DNA of 64,000 nt from Bradyrhizobium yuanmingense (GTDB lineage Bacteria; Pseudomonadota; Alphaproteobacteria; Rhizobiales; Xanthobacteraceae), in contig NZ_FMAE01000011.1 in NCBI RefSeq assembly GCF_900094575.1, forward strand, positions 124,001 through 188,000, given 5' to 3'. This document shows, one piece after another, positions 1-7,521 of the stretch. The position numbers and the translations under genes were made by a program. The notes under the pieces are model-generated. The model was not told where the DNA came from and did no database searches. It saw nothing but the letters and a program-made list of their open reading frames with translations. Every line of letters begins with the position of its first letter. Within the stretch, counting starts at the first letter, position 1.

Positions 1-223
1 CTCTGTTCCTTGCCCGGAACCTCCGATCGGCATCGCCGGTCGGGGCGCCGCGACCGCGGATGCACCAGGTAGCTAAATACTACCAGCAACCCATTGGCGA
101 AGCGATGAAATCGCCAGGACCCCTACTGTGCATGGGGTTGTTTTGCCACTTTTGAGAGGCAAGGCGCGCCGGCGCCTTCGATAGGACGGCCCAGCACGTC
201 AGTTCCGTCTGCAGCAGCGCCTG

Positions 224-313
224 CTAGAGCACCGCCAGCAGAACCAGGCCTATCACCAGCACGACGAAGCCAGCCGCCGTCGCGGCGGCGAATGACCGCT
301 CTACGTTATCCAT
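224..313 (-). CDS. small single-span membrane protein (hypothetical)
   Basis: A 29-residue reading frame starts MDNVERSFAAATAAGF and ends in one hydrophobic stretch (residues about 10-29), so it would be a single-pass inner-membrane peptide. The frame is open further upstream to 463, but that extension is Arg/His-rich and unlike a protein N-terminus; the start at 313 is preceded by a GGGGTGG ribosome-site-like sequence. No family is recognised. It could be a chance frame, although the sharp amphipathic-then-hydrophobic pattern favours a real small protein. Confidence 0.4.
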   Translation of the reverse strand: MDNVERSFAAATAAGFVVLVIGLVLLAVL

Positions 314-517
314 ATGATGCCACCCCGTTTCCGGCGCGCCACGTTTCCCCCATGGCTGCGCCGAACGGATAAAATCTTGCCGACGGGTGTGTCCGCAGTG
401 GTGCGGACGGATGTCGAAATTGGGACCGGTACGGGGCCAGTGTGCGGCCTTTCGATCGCGCACCTGCCGGCGGTCCGCCTGTCAGGCTTTCGTCAGCCAG
501 CCGGCTAGCTCGCCCGG

Positions 518-769
518 CTACCGGCCGGCGCGGGGCTCCCGCTCCTCCTGGGTCAGGCGCAGCGAGAAGGCGCGGATCGCGGGCGCCGCCAGCAGCACGA
601 CCGGCAGCATCGCAGCCCATGCGATCAGCCAGGACACCATCCAGTGCCGCACGAAGAGCATCGGGCTGCCGGCGGGAAAGCTGGCGATCCCCGCCGCGAT
701 CAGCGAGGTCAGCCCGGACTGGATGATGCCGAAGACGAAATGCGAGTAGCGGCGGGGAATGCCGAGCAT
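518..769 (-). CDS. DUF2798-family small membrane protein
   Basis: This 83-residue protein has two hydrophobic segments (about residues 9-31 and 42-66) separated by a short loop with RHWMVSWLIAW. That two-helix layout with a conserved W-rich second helix is typical of DUF2798 membrane proteins, whose role is unknown. The start at 769 gives MLGIPRRYSHFVFGI; the longer open frame to 1006 adds a Cys/Arg-rich stretch that does not look like coding sequence. It stands alone, with no close neighbour on the same strand. Confidence 0.75.
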   Translation of the reverse strand: MLGIPRRYSHFVFGIIQSGLTSLIAAGIASFPAGSPMLFVRHWMVSWLIAWAAMLPVVLLAAPAIRAFSLRLTQEEREPRAGR

Positions 770-1004
770 GAGGCGCCCATGGTTGCTTGCCCGTGATCGG
801 CAAGCAAGGCACATGCCGTCGAGCGGATCCGGCGCTTCGATTGGAACCGCGATGCGGGACCGCCGGATGCACCCCGGCCGGGCTCCAGGAACTTTGTTCA
901 TGGTCGGAGAACCACGGAGGCCGCGGGCGACATTTTTCTTGCCTGCGGAATATTGCGACGACCAACATGTTTGCAGGCACAAGGGTGAATCGTGGGAGGT
1001 GACC

Positions 1005-1193
1005 ATGAATCACAGGGGCGTCGAGTTCACCATCGCCAAGACGGCGATTCCCGCAGTCTGGCAGTGGCAGTTCCGCATCGGCGACCGGATCAGGACCGGC
1101 AAGACCGAGACCCGGATCGACCTGCTGGCGATCCGGCGCGTGCAGCTGCGCATCGACCGCGAACTGAAGGCGATCGGGCGAAAGACGGCCTGA
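1005..1193 (+). CDS. hypothetical protein, 62 aa
   Basis: A short basic protein (MNHRGVEFTIAKTAIP...) with no membrane segment. A strong Shine-Dalgarno, GGGAGGTGACC, sits immediately before the ATG at 1005 and decides the start; the frame is open upstream to 759 but without protein-like content. The composition, with a Trp/Gln-rich centre and a basic C-terminal helix, is that of a soluble small protein. I do not recognise a family. Confidence 0.65.
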   Translation: MNHRGVEFTIAKTAIPAVWQWQFRIGDRIRTGKTETRIDLLAIRRVQLRIDRELKAIGRKTA

Positions 1194-1223
1194 ACCGTTT
1201 CGCCTTCTGCGTCATAGCGCGCG

Positions 1224-1478
1224 TCAGTCGGCGCTGGGCAGCCGACGCATGGTGAACTCGATATCGCCGCCGGGCAATTCGCGCCAGGTCTCGACCTCGC
1301 TCATATAGCCGGCCTTGGGGTAGCGGGCGAAGAAGGCCTGCGCCCGCTCCCGTGCCGCCGCCCGCGGCAGCGTGAAGGTCTCGCGCAGATAGCCATCGCC
1401 GGCGGACTGGCCGGGCTTGCCGGCCGCCTTGCGCCGGCGCGCCATCCGCTCGGCGAGATCCCGCGGACGATCGGCCAT
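1224..1478 (-). CDS. hypothetical protein, 84 aa
   Basis: A soluble protein with a very basic N-terminal third (RMARRRKAAGKPG) and a C-terminal half ending GGDIEFTMRRLPSAD. The ATG at 1478 has AGGAAGG just upstream; the frame also reaches 1535 but that extension lacks a ribosome site. Many Ala and Arg residues and the FARYPKAGYMSEVETW segment suggest a small helical domain. No function can be assigned. It converges on the gene at 1005-1193, leaving about 30 bases between them. Confidence 0.6.
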   Translation of the reverse strand: MADRPRDLAERMARRRKAAGKPGQSAGDGYLRETFTLPRAAARERAQAFFARYPKAGYMSEVETWRELPGGDIEFTMRRLPSAD

Positions 1479-1576
1479 GTCCTGCCTTCCTCTGCGCACT
1501 ACGCTACCGACAATGTAGGGCGCGGGCCGGATCAAGAGGAGTCCTTCCGAGGAGCATTGTGCCTCCCCGGAACGGG

Positions 1577-1876
1577 TCAGTTGGCGGCCGTCCCGCTCTT
1601 GGCCTTCTTCGGCGCACTGGTTGCGGCCGACGACGCCTTCGGCGCCGCCGGCTGCTTCGGATGTTCGGCACGCATGCCACCCCAGGGATCGCTGGACGCC
1701 TTGGTATCCGGAATCTTCTTCAGTGTTTCCTTGTAGGCCTTCTCACGTTCGGCCTCGATGGCCTTCTCCTCCGGCGACTTGCTCGGGGCATCCTGCATCA
1801 AATTGATGTTGGGCATTTGCGCGTAGGCAGGTCCCGCCAGCACGGCCAGCACCGCGGCCAAACGGAAAAGCTTCAT
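1577..1876 (-). CDS. small exported hypothetical protein
   Basis: About 99 residues. A classical signal peptide (MKLFRLAAVLAVLAGPAYA, cleavage after AYA) is followed by a charged mature part rich in Lys, Glu and Ala that ends in an Ala/Lys/Ser-rich tail. AAGGAGTGA precedes the tandem ATG codons at 1879 and 1876; spacing favours 1876. The mature part holds a PSKSPEEKAIEAEREK helix and probably acts in the periplasm. No family recognised. Confidence 0.65.
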   Translation of the reverse strand: MKLFRLAAVLAVLAGPAYAQMPNINLMQDAPSKSPEEKAIEAEREKAYKETLKKIPDTKASSDPWGGMRAEHPKQPAAPKASSAATSAPKKAKSGTAAN

Positions 1877-1959
1877 CATTCACTCCTTAAGTCTTCCATG
1901 AGGCGCGGATCGCCCCGCGCCCTGTCATCCTCGTCAGCCCGGTCACGGACCGGTGGCCG

Positions 1960-2094
1960 CTAGTGCCGATCCGATCGGCATGATTTGGGCGTCTGCAGCC
2001 AATCGTCCCAGATCGGACCGCATTTGGTGCACCCGCTCAGCGCGAGACCGAGCAGGCCCATGCAAAAGACGAGGATACAGCGACGCAACATCAT
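1960..2094 (-). CDS. very small lipoprotein, 44 aa
   Basis: Translating the minus strand from the ATG at 2094 gives MMLRRCILVFCMGLLG followed by a lipobox LALSGC and a short Cys-containing mature part (CTKCGPIWDDWLQ, then a tail ending SDRH before TAG). The basic N-terminus, hydrophobic core and lipobox mark a lipid-anchored periplasmic peptide of about 22 residues. GGGGTGG precedes the start. The frame is easily missed because it is so short. It lies 84 bases from the next exported-protein gene on the same strand. Confidence 0.65.
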   Translation of the reverse strand: MMLRRCILVFCMGLLGLALSGCTKCGPIWDDWLQTPKSCRSDRH

Positions 2095-2239
2095 CCACCC
2101 CTACCCAAGCCAGGCATCATATCGGGCCAAGTCAGGCATTTTCAAGCCGAGGCGGCCGGCGCCAGACCGGGTGACTTTGCCTCGCCGATGCGCGCACAAT
2201 GCGGCGAAACATCCGGCAACACAGGAGAGCGCGACAGCA

Positions 2240-2704
2240 ATGCAAACGCAGCCAGAAGCCGAGTTCGGCCTCGCCGACGCCAGACGCATCCTCGGCGAGG
2301 TCTTTGCGCCCTGGGTCCAGGACCTCAACCTCGCGGTCGAGCGCATCGAGCATGTGCCGCCCGCAGACGTCCCGGATTGGCAGCCCGGCGCGCTGCTGCG
2401 CATGCCGTTTTCGGAGCGGCTGTGCCGCAATGGCGGCGTGGTCTGCGGCCAGGCCCTGATGGCGCTCGCCGATACCGCAATGGTGATCGCGATCCTCGCG
2501 GCCAATCGCGGCTACCGTCCCATGACCACGGTCGATCAGACCACGCATTTCATGCGCGCGATCGCCGCGTCCGACGTGCTGGCGGACGCGCGCGTGGTGC
2601 GGCTCGGGCGCACCATGAGCTTTGGCCGCGTCACGCTGCTCTCGGCCGCCGACGGCAAGCCGGCCGCGATGGTGTCGAGCGCGTTCGCGATGCTGCCGGG
2701 GTGA
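2240..2704 (+). CDS. PaaI-family hotdog-fold thioesterase
   Basis: 154 residues, the usual size of single hotdog acyl-CoA thioesterases of the PaaI/4HBT class. The core GGVVCGQALMALADTAM (about residues 65-81) matches the conserved hotdog helix in which an Asp or Glu near the GG-x-HGG-like turn acts in hydrolysis; TTVDQTTHFMR then forms the typical beta strand. The likely role is cytosolic hydrolysis of an acyl- or aryl-acyl-CoA. The ATG at 2240 has ACAGGAGAGC upstream; the longer frame from 1985 has no ribosome site. Substrate cannot be told from sequence. Confidence 0.8.
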   Translation: MQTQPEAEFGLADARRILGEVFAPWVQDLNLAVERIEHVPPADVPDWQPGALLRMPFSERLCRNGGVVCGQALMALADTAMVIAILAANRGYRPMTTVDQTTHFMRAIAASDVLADARVVRLGRTMSFGRVTLLSAADGKPAAMVSSAFAMLPG

Positions 2705-2721
2705 ACGCGCCCTGAAAACAA

Positions 2722-2758
2722 GAGAGCCGCGCGAAGCGCAAGGCTCGACGCGGCTCTC
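2722..2758. terminator. hairpin between convergent genes
   Basis: Ten-base perfect inverted repeat GAGAGCCGCG/CGCGGCTCTC with a 17-base loop, lying between the thioesterase and the HdeA-like gene that converge here. No long T-run follows, so its strength as an intrinsic terminator is uncertain. Confidence 0.45.
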
Positions 2759-2818
2759 GATGGAAATCATGTCGGGACAGCAAGCGCGATCGCGCTTGCC
2801 GTCATTGCGCCGGCAATG

Positions 2819-3112
2819 TCACTTGCCGAGGATCTCGTCGGCCGCGGTGACGACGCTGACGGTCGGATTCTTTCCGCAATAGGCGCCGAACTTCTTGGCA
2901 TTCTCGATGAAGATGTCGGTGTCGATGATCGCGTTGTCCTCGTCGCCCTTGTACCAGCCGTCCATCCAGGTCAGCACGACGCCGATGTTGTCCTCGCCGC
3001 TCTCGAGGAACTGCTTGCAGGTCATGGTCGAGAGGTCCCACTTGACGGCGTGGGCGGGCATCGAGGCCAGCGAGAGCGCTGCGGCGAACAAAATCGAAAG
3101 CGAAGTCTTCAT
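2819..3112 (-). CDS. HdeA/HdeB-family periplasmic protein
   Basis: 97 residues with a signal peptide (MKTSLSILFAAALSLASMPAHA) and a mature domain of about 75 residues. Two cysteines, in MTCKQFLE and GAYCGKNP, sit where HdeA-type acid-stress chaperones form their disulfide, and the WMDGWYKGDED segment matches the hydrophobic core of that family. HdeA-like proteins protect periplasmic proteins at low pH. GGAG seven bases before the ATG at 3112 fixes this start over the in-frame ATG at 3124. A 13-bp tandem repeat lies just upstream. Confidence 0.75.
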   Translation of the reverse strand: MKTSLSILFAAALSLASMPAHAVKWDLSTMTCKQFLESGEDNIGVVLTWMDGWYKGDEDNAIIDTDIFIENAKKFGAYCGKNPTVSVVTAADEILGK

Positions 3113-3154
3113 CAATATCTCCATCGGCGTGTCACGCCATAAAGGAAAGGCACT

Positions 3155-3188
3155 TGGGTAGGCTCTTTGGGTAGGCTCTTTGGGCAGG
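3155..3188. repeat. 13-bp tandem repeat, about 2.6 copies
   Basis: TGGGTAGGCTCTT occurs at 3155-3167 and again at 3168-3180, followed by a partial third copy (TGGGCAGG). It lies 43-76 bases upstream of the HdeA-like start codon on the other strand, i.e. where its promoter would be expected. Confidence 0.8.
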
Positions 3189-3313
3189 TTCGCACGAGCG
3201 GCTCGCCGCTCTAACGTCGTAAACAAAGTCTGAAACGCCGTGCAAGTAGCGCCAGTATTGAGTTTAGTTCAACGTAATTTCTATGCACTACTTCATACTC
3301 ATCGGCAGGACTG

Positions 3314-3562
3314 ATGCAGATGATTGAGAAGCGCACATCGCAACGTCACCGTGTTTTCAAGGGCGGAAAGATCACGTTCGAAAACAGCGGCATTCCTTGC
3401 ACGGTGCGAAACATGTCGGCGGGCGGCGCGGCGATCGACCTCGACACTCCCGTCATGTTGCCGCAATCGGTCACGCTCTCGATCGCCTGTGACCATTTCG
3501 TACGGCATTGTCGCACAGTTTGGCGCAGCGACAAGCGCGTCGGCCTCGCTTTCGTGCAATAG
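3314..3562 (+). CDS. PilZ-domain protein
   Basis: 82 residues forming a bare PilZ domain. The basic EKRTSQRHRVFKGGKI start carries the R-x3-R type switch residues and is followed by VRNMSAGGAAIDLD, the (D/N)xSxxG motif that binds cyclic di-GMP. The C-terminal VWRSDKRVGLAFVQ is the usual last PilZ strand. It should act as a cytosolic c-di-GMP receptor, perhaps touching motility or surface traits, but no target is encoded next to it. Start at 3314 has AGGA upstream; 3320 is an alternative. Confidence 0.85.
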   Translation: MQMIEKRTSQRHRVFKGGKITFENSGIPCTVRNMSAGGAAIDLDTPVMLPQSVTLSIACDHFVRHCRTVWRSDKRVGLAFVQ

Positions 3563-3910
3563 CGGGCGCGATGTGAACGAAGGTTCGCATCGCGTGCACA
3601 CCACCATCATGACTGGCTCGCAATCACGCGCGTAACACCCGCGAGCGATGATGAGCCCCGCAACGTCGATCGACTCGACGCGGTCATTGGGCGGGCACTG
3701 CGCCTGCGCTGAGGCGGCCCTCAGCGCCAGCACGGCGGCGTGATGACCAGAATCCGCATTACCGCAATCCCCCACCTCTGGGGTACAAGCCAGCCTCCAA
3801 TCGCGGAATAGCGATGTCCGGGTTCCGGGACCTCAGCAAATCTTGATCGGCCTGGACTTCGTCCGATCGCATTCGTGCCTATCTGTCTGCCCGCAGGGGA
3901 CCTTTCACGG

Positions 3911-4312
3911 ATGTTGCGGATCATTGCTCATGCGGCGCTGCTCATTGGCGCGCTTGCGCTCGGTGCCTGCGGCTTTGCCGACAGCCGCGCACCGGTGCCG
4001 GAATTCATGCGCATGAAGGAGCCCGAGCAGCCGCCGGAAGCGCCGCCCGACGTCAAGCGCGTGGTGCGCGAGCAGATCGACGTCGTCTTTCTCGCAACGT
4101 CCTATCCGCGCGAGGTTCACGTCGCTCCGCCGCATCGTGAGCTGCGAGGACCGGGCTGGACCGCGTGCGTCCGCGCGCAGCTCACCTCGGCGACCGGTAC
4201 GTCGCTCGGCGCCCAGACCTACATCGTGACGATCAACGACGGCAGGGTCGTGGACCGCCGGCGCGCCGACGCCGACGACATCTGCGGCACGGAGACTTAC
4301 GAGCCGATCTAG
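3911..4312 (+). CDS. lipoprotein, hypothetical
   Basis: 133 residues starting MLRIIAHAALLIGALALGACG; the lipobox LGAC places lipid modification at Cys22 of the precursor. The mature part is Pro/Glu-rich at first (EPEQPPEAPPDVK) and then a small domain with two cysteines (TACVRAQL, DDICGTETY). The protein should be anchored to the inner or outer membrane facing the periplasm. An ATG is preceded by GGGGA; the frame opens earlier (3875) but the extra residues would spoil the signal peptide. Function unknown. Confidence 0.75.
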   Translation: MLRIIAHAALLIGALALGACGFADSRAPVPEFMRMKEPEQPPEAPPDVKRVVREQIDVVFLATSYPREVHVAPPHRELRGPGWTACVRAQLTSATGTSLGAQTYIVTINDGRVVDRRRADADDICGTETYEPI

Positions 4313-4417
4313 GAACCCGCCCCTGACGACAGGTTCCGGGAAAAACCTGTAGATGACCCGGAACGATCACCGCCTCCCCTTCTTGTTACCGCCGAGGGCA
4401 GTTTCGAGGAGGACATG

Positions 4418-4738
4418 ATGAGGACGTTGACTATTGCGCTGCTGGCAGGCGTGGGGGCCTTGGCCGCCGCCTCGGGGGCCAAGGCTTCCGATATCTATAC
4501 GACCAGCGAATACACCAATCCGGATCTCGTGCAGCAGGTGCGACTCGTCTGCGACGAGGATGGTCGCTGCTATCGCACGCGGGGCGGGTCGCGCGTGATC
4601 GTGCGCGATTCCTACAATTACATGCCGCGCGACCGCTACTATGAGCGCCGGAGCTATCATCGCCACTACGATGACGGCCCGCGCGCCGGCGTCGGCATTC
4701 GCGCGCCCGGCGTCAGCGTCGGCGTCGGTAGCTGGTGA
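4418..4738 (+). CDS. exported hypothetical protein, Tyr/Arg-rich
   Basis: About 106 residues with a signal peptide (MRTLTIALLAGVGALAAASG) and a Tyr/Arg-rich mature part (PRDRYYERRSYHRHYDDG) that ends in a Gly/Val repeat (GVGIRAPGVSVGVGSW). AGGAGGA before tandem ATGs at 4415 and 4418 makes it a well-translated gene; spacing favours 4418. The protein is periplasmic or surface-exposed. Two cysteines (VCDEDGRCY) may form a disulfide. No function recognised. Confidence 0.7.
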   Translation: MRTLTIALLAGVGALAAASGAKASDIYTTSEYTNPDLVQQVRLVCDEDGRCYRTRGGSRVIVRDSYNYMPRDRYYERRSYHRHYDDGPRAGVGIRAPGVSVGVGSW

Positions 4739-4761
4739 GCGATGAAGGCTTGATGGTCGGA

Positions 4762-4787
4762 GACCGGGCGAGACTATTCGCCCGGTC
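4762..4787. terminator. bidirectional terminator-like hairpin
   Basis: GACCGGGCGA, a 6-base loop, then TCGCCCGGTC: a 10-base stem in the short gap between two convergent genes. There is no clear T-run on either side. Confidence 0.5.
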
Positions 4788-4795
4788 CCGTAACC

Positions 4796-5263
4796 TCAGG
4801 TTTCGAGTGGATCGGCCGGCGTGATGTAGCGCGTCGATGACGGCAGCTGAGCGATGAAGCGGGCGAGCACCATGCCGGCGCACATCGCCACGACAAAGAT
4901 GACGGCGGAGAGCGAGCCAAATCCGAGCGCGGTCAGCGCCGGCCCCGGGCAAAAGCCTACCAGCCCCCAGCCGATGCCGAAGATCGCCGGACCTGCGACG
5001 ATCCTGGGATCGATGTCTCGCCGCGTCGGCAAATAGAATCGATCAGCGAAGAATGGACGCGGAAGCTTGAGAACGCGGCTGAAGCCGACGAAGGTCACGG
5101 CCACCGCGCCCGCCATCACGAAGGCGAGGCTTGCATCCCATGTCCCTGCCTGAATGCCGGCGACGTCCAGGAAGTTCAGCACCTTTGCGGGGTTCGACAT
5201 GCCGGAGACGATGAGGCCGAGGCCGAAGATCAGCCCAATCGCGAATTGAACCAGGATTGCCAT
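4796..5263 (-). CDS. YeeE/YedE-family membrane protein, C-terminal half-type
   Basis: 155 residues with about four hydrophobic segments. It holds the GFCPGPALTALGFGS motif (around residues 103-117), the cysteine-bearing signature of YeeE/YedE transporters, and an SGMSNPAKVLNFLD segment typical of the family. Full-length YeeE proteins, which carry thiosulfate or related sulfur species, join two such halves in one chain; here they are separate genes, this being the second. The upstream half ends only five bases before this start, so they are surely co-transcribed. Likely role: sulfur-compound (thiosulfate/sulfide-derived) uptake or export. Confidence 0.8.
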   Translation of the reverse strand: MAILVQFAIGLIFGLGLIVSGMSNPAKVLNFLDVAGIQAGTWDASLAFVMAGAVAVTFVGFSRVLKLPRPFFADRFYLPTRRDIDPRIVAGPAIFGIGWGLVGFCPGPALTALGFGSLSAVIFVVAMCAGMVLARFIAQLPSSTRYITPADPLET

Positions 5264-5268
5264 CGCCG

Positions 5269-5697
5269 TCAGTTCCAGTGCCGCATCAAGACCACAGTCG
5301 CCATGCCGGCGGCCATGAAGGTGATGGTCGCAACCAGCGAGCGCACCGACAGCCGCGACAGGCCGCAAACGCCGTGGCCCGAGGTGCAGCCGCTGCCCCA
5401 CACCGAACCCAAACCCGTGAGCAATCCGCCGATGATCAGGAGGGCCGGCCCCGCCGCGATCGTCTGCTCCGGCAGACCTCCGGTGACGAGCCGGACCAGC
5501 ACGGGCGCAGCAGCAAGACCGGCGACGAAGGCAAGGCGCCCAGCGAGTTCGCTGTCCTCATAGGGCGGAAACAGCCGCGCCGCGATGCCGCTGACGCCGG
5601 CGATCCGACCCGTTGCCCACATCAGCAGAACGGCCGCGAGGCCAATCATCGCACCGCCAACGAGCGACGCGATCGGCGTAAAAGACGTCGTGACCAT
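5269..5697 (-). CDS. YeeE/YedE-family membrane protein, N-terminal half-type
   Basis: 142 residues, about four membrane segments, with the hallmark GSGCTSGHGVCGLSRLS (around residues 101-117), whose cysteines relay sulfur species through the channel in YeeE-type carriers. GGAGAGG six bases before the ATG at 5697 marks the start. It leads a two-gene unit with the second half at 4796-5263. In several proteobacteria such pairs sit beside an ArsR-type sulfide sensor (BigR/YgaV-like); here a decayed fragment of an ArsR-type gene lies just upstream on the other strand, fitting that layout. Confidence 0.82.
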   Translation of the reverse strand: MVTTSFTPIASLVGGAMIGLAAVLLMWATGRIAGVSGIAARLFPPYEDSELAGRLAFVAGLAAAPVLVRLVTGGLPEQTIAAGPALLIIGGLLTGLGSVWGSGCTSGHGVCGLSRLSVRSLVATITFMAAGMATVVLMRHWN

Positions 5698-5741
5698 GAC
5701 CTCTCCTGAGCGAGAGCGCCCTTGCGTAGGGCGCAAATACC

Positions 5742-5890
5742 ATGGGCGCGCTATCCCAGCATCTCGGAAAGATGCGCGCATTGAGCTTGGTCAAACCAAA
5801 GCGGGACGGCCAAACGATATACTACAACATCGCGAGCCCGAAAGTCCGCGCAGTGCTGGAGATTCTTTGCCGGCTCTTCTGCGCCGGCAA
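5742..5890 (+). pseudogene. remnant of an ArsR-family regulator (C-terminal part only)
   Basis: The plus-strand frame from 5742 reads GALSQHLGKMRALSLVK, then KRDGQTIYYNIASPKVRAV and ILCRLFCA. This is the recognition helix, wing and C-terminal helix of an ArsR/SmtB-type repressor, the kind that pairs with YeeE/YedE genes (BigR-like). A stop codon (TAG at 5727) interrupts the frame upstream, the first helices are missing, and there is no own stop before the frame runs into ccoG. So only about 50 of roughly 100 residues survive. Family assignment is from motif recognition; decay is seen directly. Confidence 0.7.
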
Positions 5891-5928
5891 GTCGGACTCT
5901 CGCCTTCGCAAAACGCGGGGAGCATGGG

Positions 5929-7365
5929 ATGACCGACGACACCTTCATCGAGGGGCCTCTCTACGAGAAGCGGAAGAAGGTCTACCCGCAGTCGGTCAAT
6001 GGCCCTTTCCGCCGCATCAAATGGGCGATCCTGTGCGTCACGCTCGGAACCTATTACCTGCTGCCGTTCGTGCGCTGGAATCGCGGACCCGGCCTGCCCG
6101 ACCAGGCCGTGCTGATCGACTTCCCGCATCGGCGCTTTTACTTCTTCTTCATCGAGCTGTGGCCGCAGGAGGTCTATTATTTCACCGGTCTCCTCATCAT
6201 CGCGGCGATGATTCTGTTCCTGATGAACGCGGTCGCGGGACGGCTGTGGTGCGGCTACATGTGCCCGCAGACGGTGTGGACCGACCTGTTCTACGCGGTC
6301 GAGCGTTGGGTCGAGGGCGACCGGCGCGAGCGCATGCAGGGCGACAAGCGCTACTGGACGTTCGACCACCTTCGCAAGGTCGCGCTCAAGCACTTCCTCT
6401 GGATCATGATCGCCTGGTGGACCGGCGGCGCCTGGGTGCTCTACTTTTCCGACGCGCCGACGCTGGTGAAGGAGCTCGCGACCTTCCAGGCCCCGTTCAT
6501 CGCCTATCTCTGGATCGGCATCCTCACCGCTACGACCTATGTCTTTGCCGGTCACGCCCGCGAGCAGATGTGCATCTACATGTGCCCGTGGCCGCGGATC
6601 CAGGCAGCGCTGACCGACGAATGGGCGCTCAACGTCACCTATCGGCGTGACCGCGGCGAGCCGCGCATGTCGGTGAAGAAGGCGGATGCCGCGCGCGCCC
6701 ATGGCGATCCCGCCGGCGATTGCGTCGACTGCCATCAGTGCATCAATGTCTGCCCGACCGGCGTCGACATCCGCCACGGCATCCAGCTCGGCTGCATCCA
6801 GTGCGGCCTGTGCATCGACGCCTGCGACAACGTCATGCGCGAGATCGGCCGGCCCCAGGGCCTGATCGGCTACGACACCGACATCAACATGCAGCGCCGA
6901 CGCGAGGGCAAGCCGGCGATCTACCGCATCATCCGTCCGCGCACGCTGATCTATGCCGCGGCCATCGCCATTGTGGGCAGCATCATGCTGTACACTCTCG
7001 CCACTCGCGCGACGATGGACGTCAACGTACTGCACGAGCGCAATCCCCTCTTCGTCCAGCTTTCGGACGGCGGCGTGCGCAACGACTACACCGTGCGTAT
7101 CCTCAACAAGAGTGCACAGCGATCGTTTGCGCTCGAAGTCTCCGGTCTGCCGGGCGCGACCATTCGCGTCGCCGGCATCGAGGCGGAACCTGGCGGCAAG
7201 CCCATCATCGAGGTCGGGCAGGATCAGACCCGCGAGGTCAGGCTGTCGGTACAGGTCGGGCCCAGCGACCTGCCGAAGACCTCCCGCGACATCGAGATCA
7301 CCATCACCGATACCGCCAGCGGCGGCCGCGCGAGCACCCGCGATCATTTCGTGCCGGGAGACTAG
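5929..7365 (+). CDS. ccoG: CcoG/RdxA/FixG-type cytochrome oxidase assembly protein
   Basis: 478 residues. N-terminal membrane helices include the RLWCGYMCPQTVW and MCIYMCPWPR cysteine motifs of the CcoG family. A ferredoxin-like insert follows with two 4Fe-4S motifs: CVDCHQCINVCPTGV starting at residue 265 and CIQCGLCIDACD at 289. Then come another helix (about residues 340-362) and a periplasmic Ig-like C-terminal domain. CcoG reduces copper for cbb3 oxidase assembly and is usually encoded beside ccoNOPQ/fixGHIS; none of those genes is here, so this is a stand-alone copy next to the YeeE/YedE pair. ATG at 5929 follows GGGAGCATGGG. Confidence 0.92.
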   Translation: MTDDTFIEGPLYEKRKKVYPQSVNGPFRRIKWAILCVTLGTYYLLPFVRWNRGPGLPDQAVLIDFPHRRFYFFFIELWPQEVYYFTGLLIIAAMILFLMNAVAGRLWCGYMCPQTVWTDLFYAVERWVEGDRRERMQGDKRYWTFDHLRKVALKHFLWIMIAWWTGGAWVLYFSDAPTLVKELATFQAPFIAYLWIGILTATTYVFAGHAREQMCIYMCPWPRIQAALTDEWALNVTYRRDRGEPRMSVKKADAARAHGDPAGDCVDCHQCINVCPTGVDIRHGIQLGCIQCGLCIDACDNVMREIGRPQGLIGYDTDINMQRRREGKPAIYRIIRPRTLIYAAAIAIVGSIMLYTLATRATMDVNVLHERNPLFVQLSDGGVRNDYTVRILNKSAQRSFALEVSGLPGATIRVAGIEAEPGGKPIIEVGQDQTREVRLSVQVGPSDLPKTSRDIEITITDTASGGRASTRDHFVPGD

Positions 7366-7521
7366 CCACGATTCCTCAGGGTCACCCCCGGCCCGATGCT
7401 GAATGGAATGTTAACACTACCGCTCGAATTGCAGCGGCGTGCCAACGGTATTTTCCAATCTTTGCGCTAAGCATGGCCGGTGGCATCGGGCCCCAGCTCG
7501 TGTGAACGGGGACGACGGGAC

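Noticed and set aside
4321..4417. Possible extracytoplasmic-sigma (EcfG, GGAAC-N16/17-CGTT) promoter before 4418
   Set aside because: GGAAC is present but the second element is only a loose TTGTT match; too weak to list.
5791..7347. 518-codon minus-strand frame over ccoG
   Set aside because: Pure antisense of the iron-sulfur and membrane segments of ccoG; no start site or motif.
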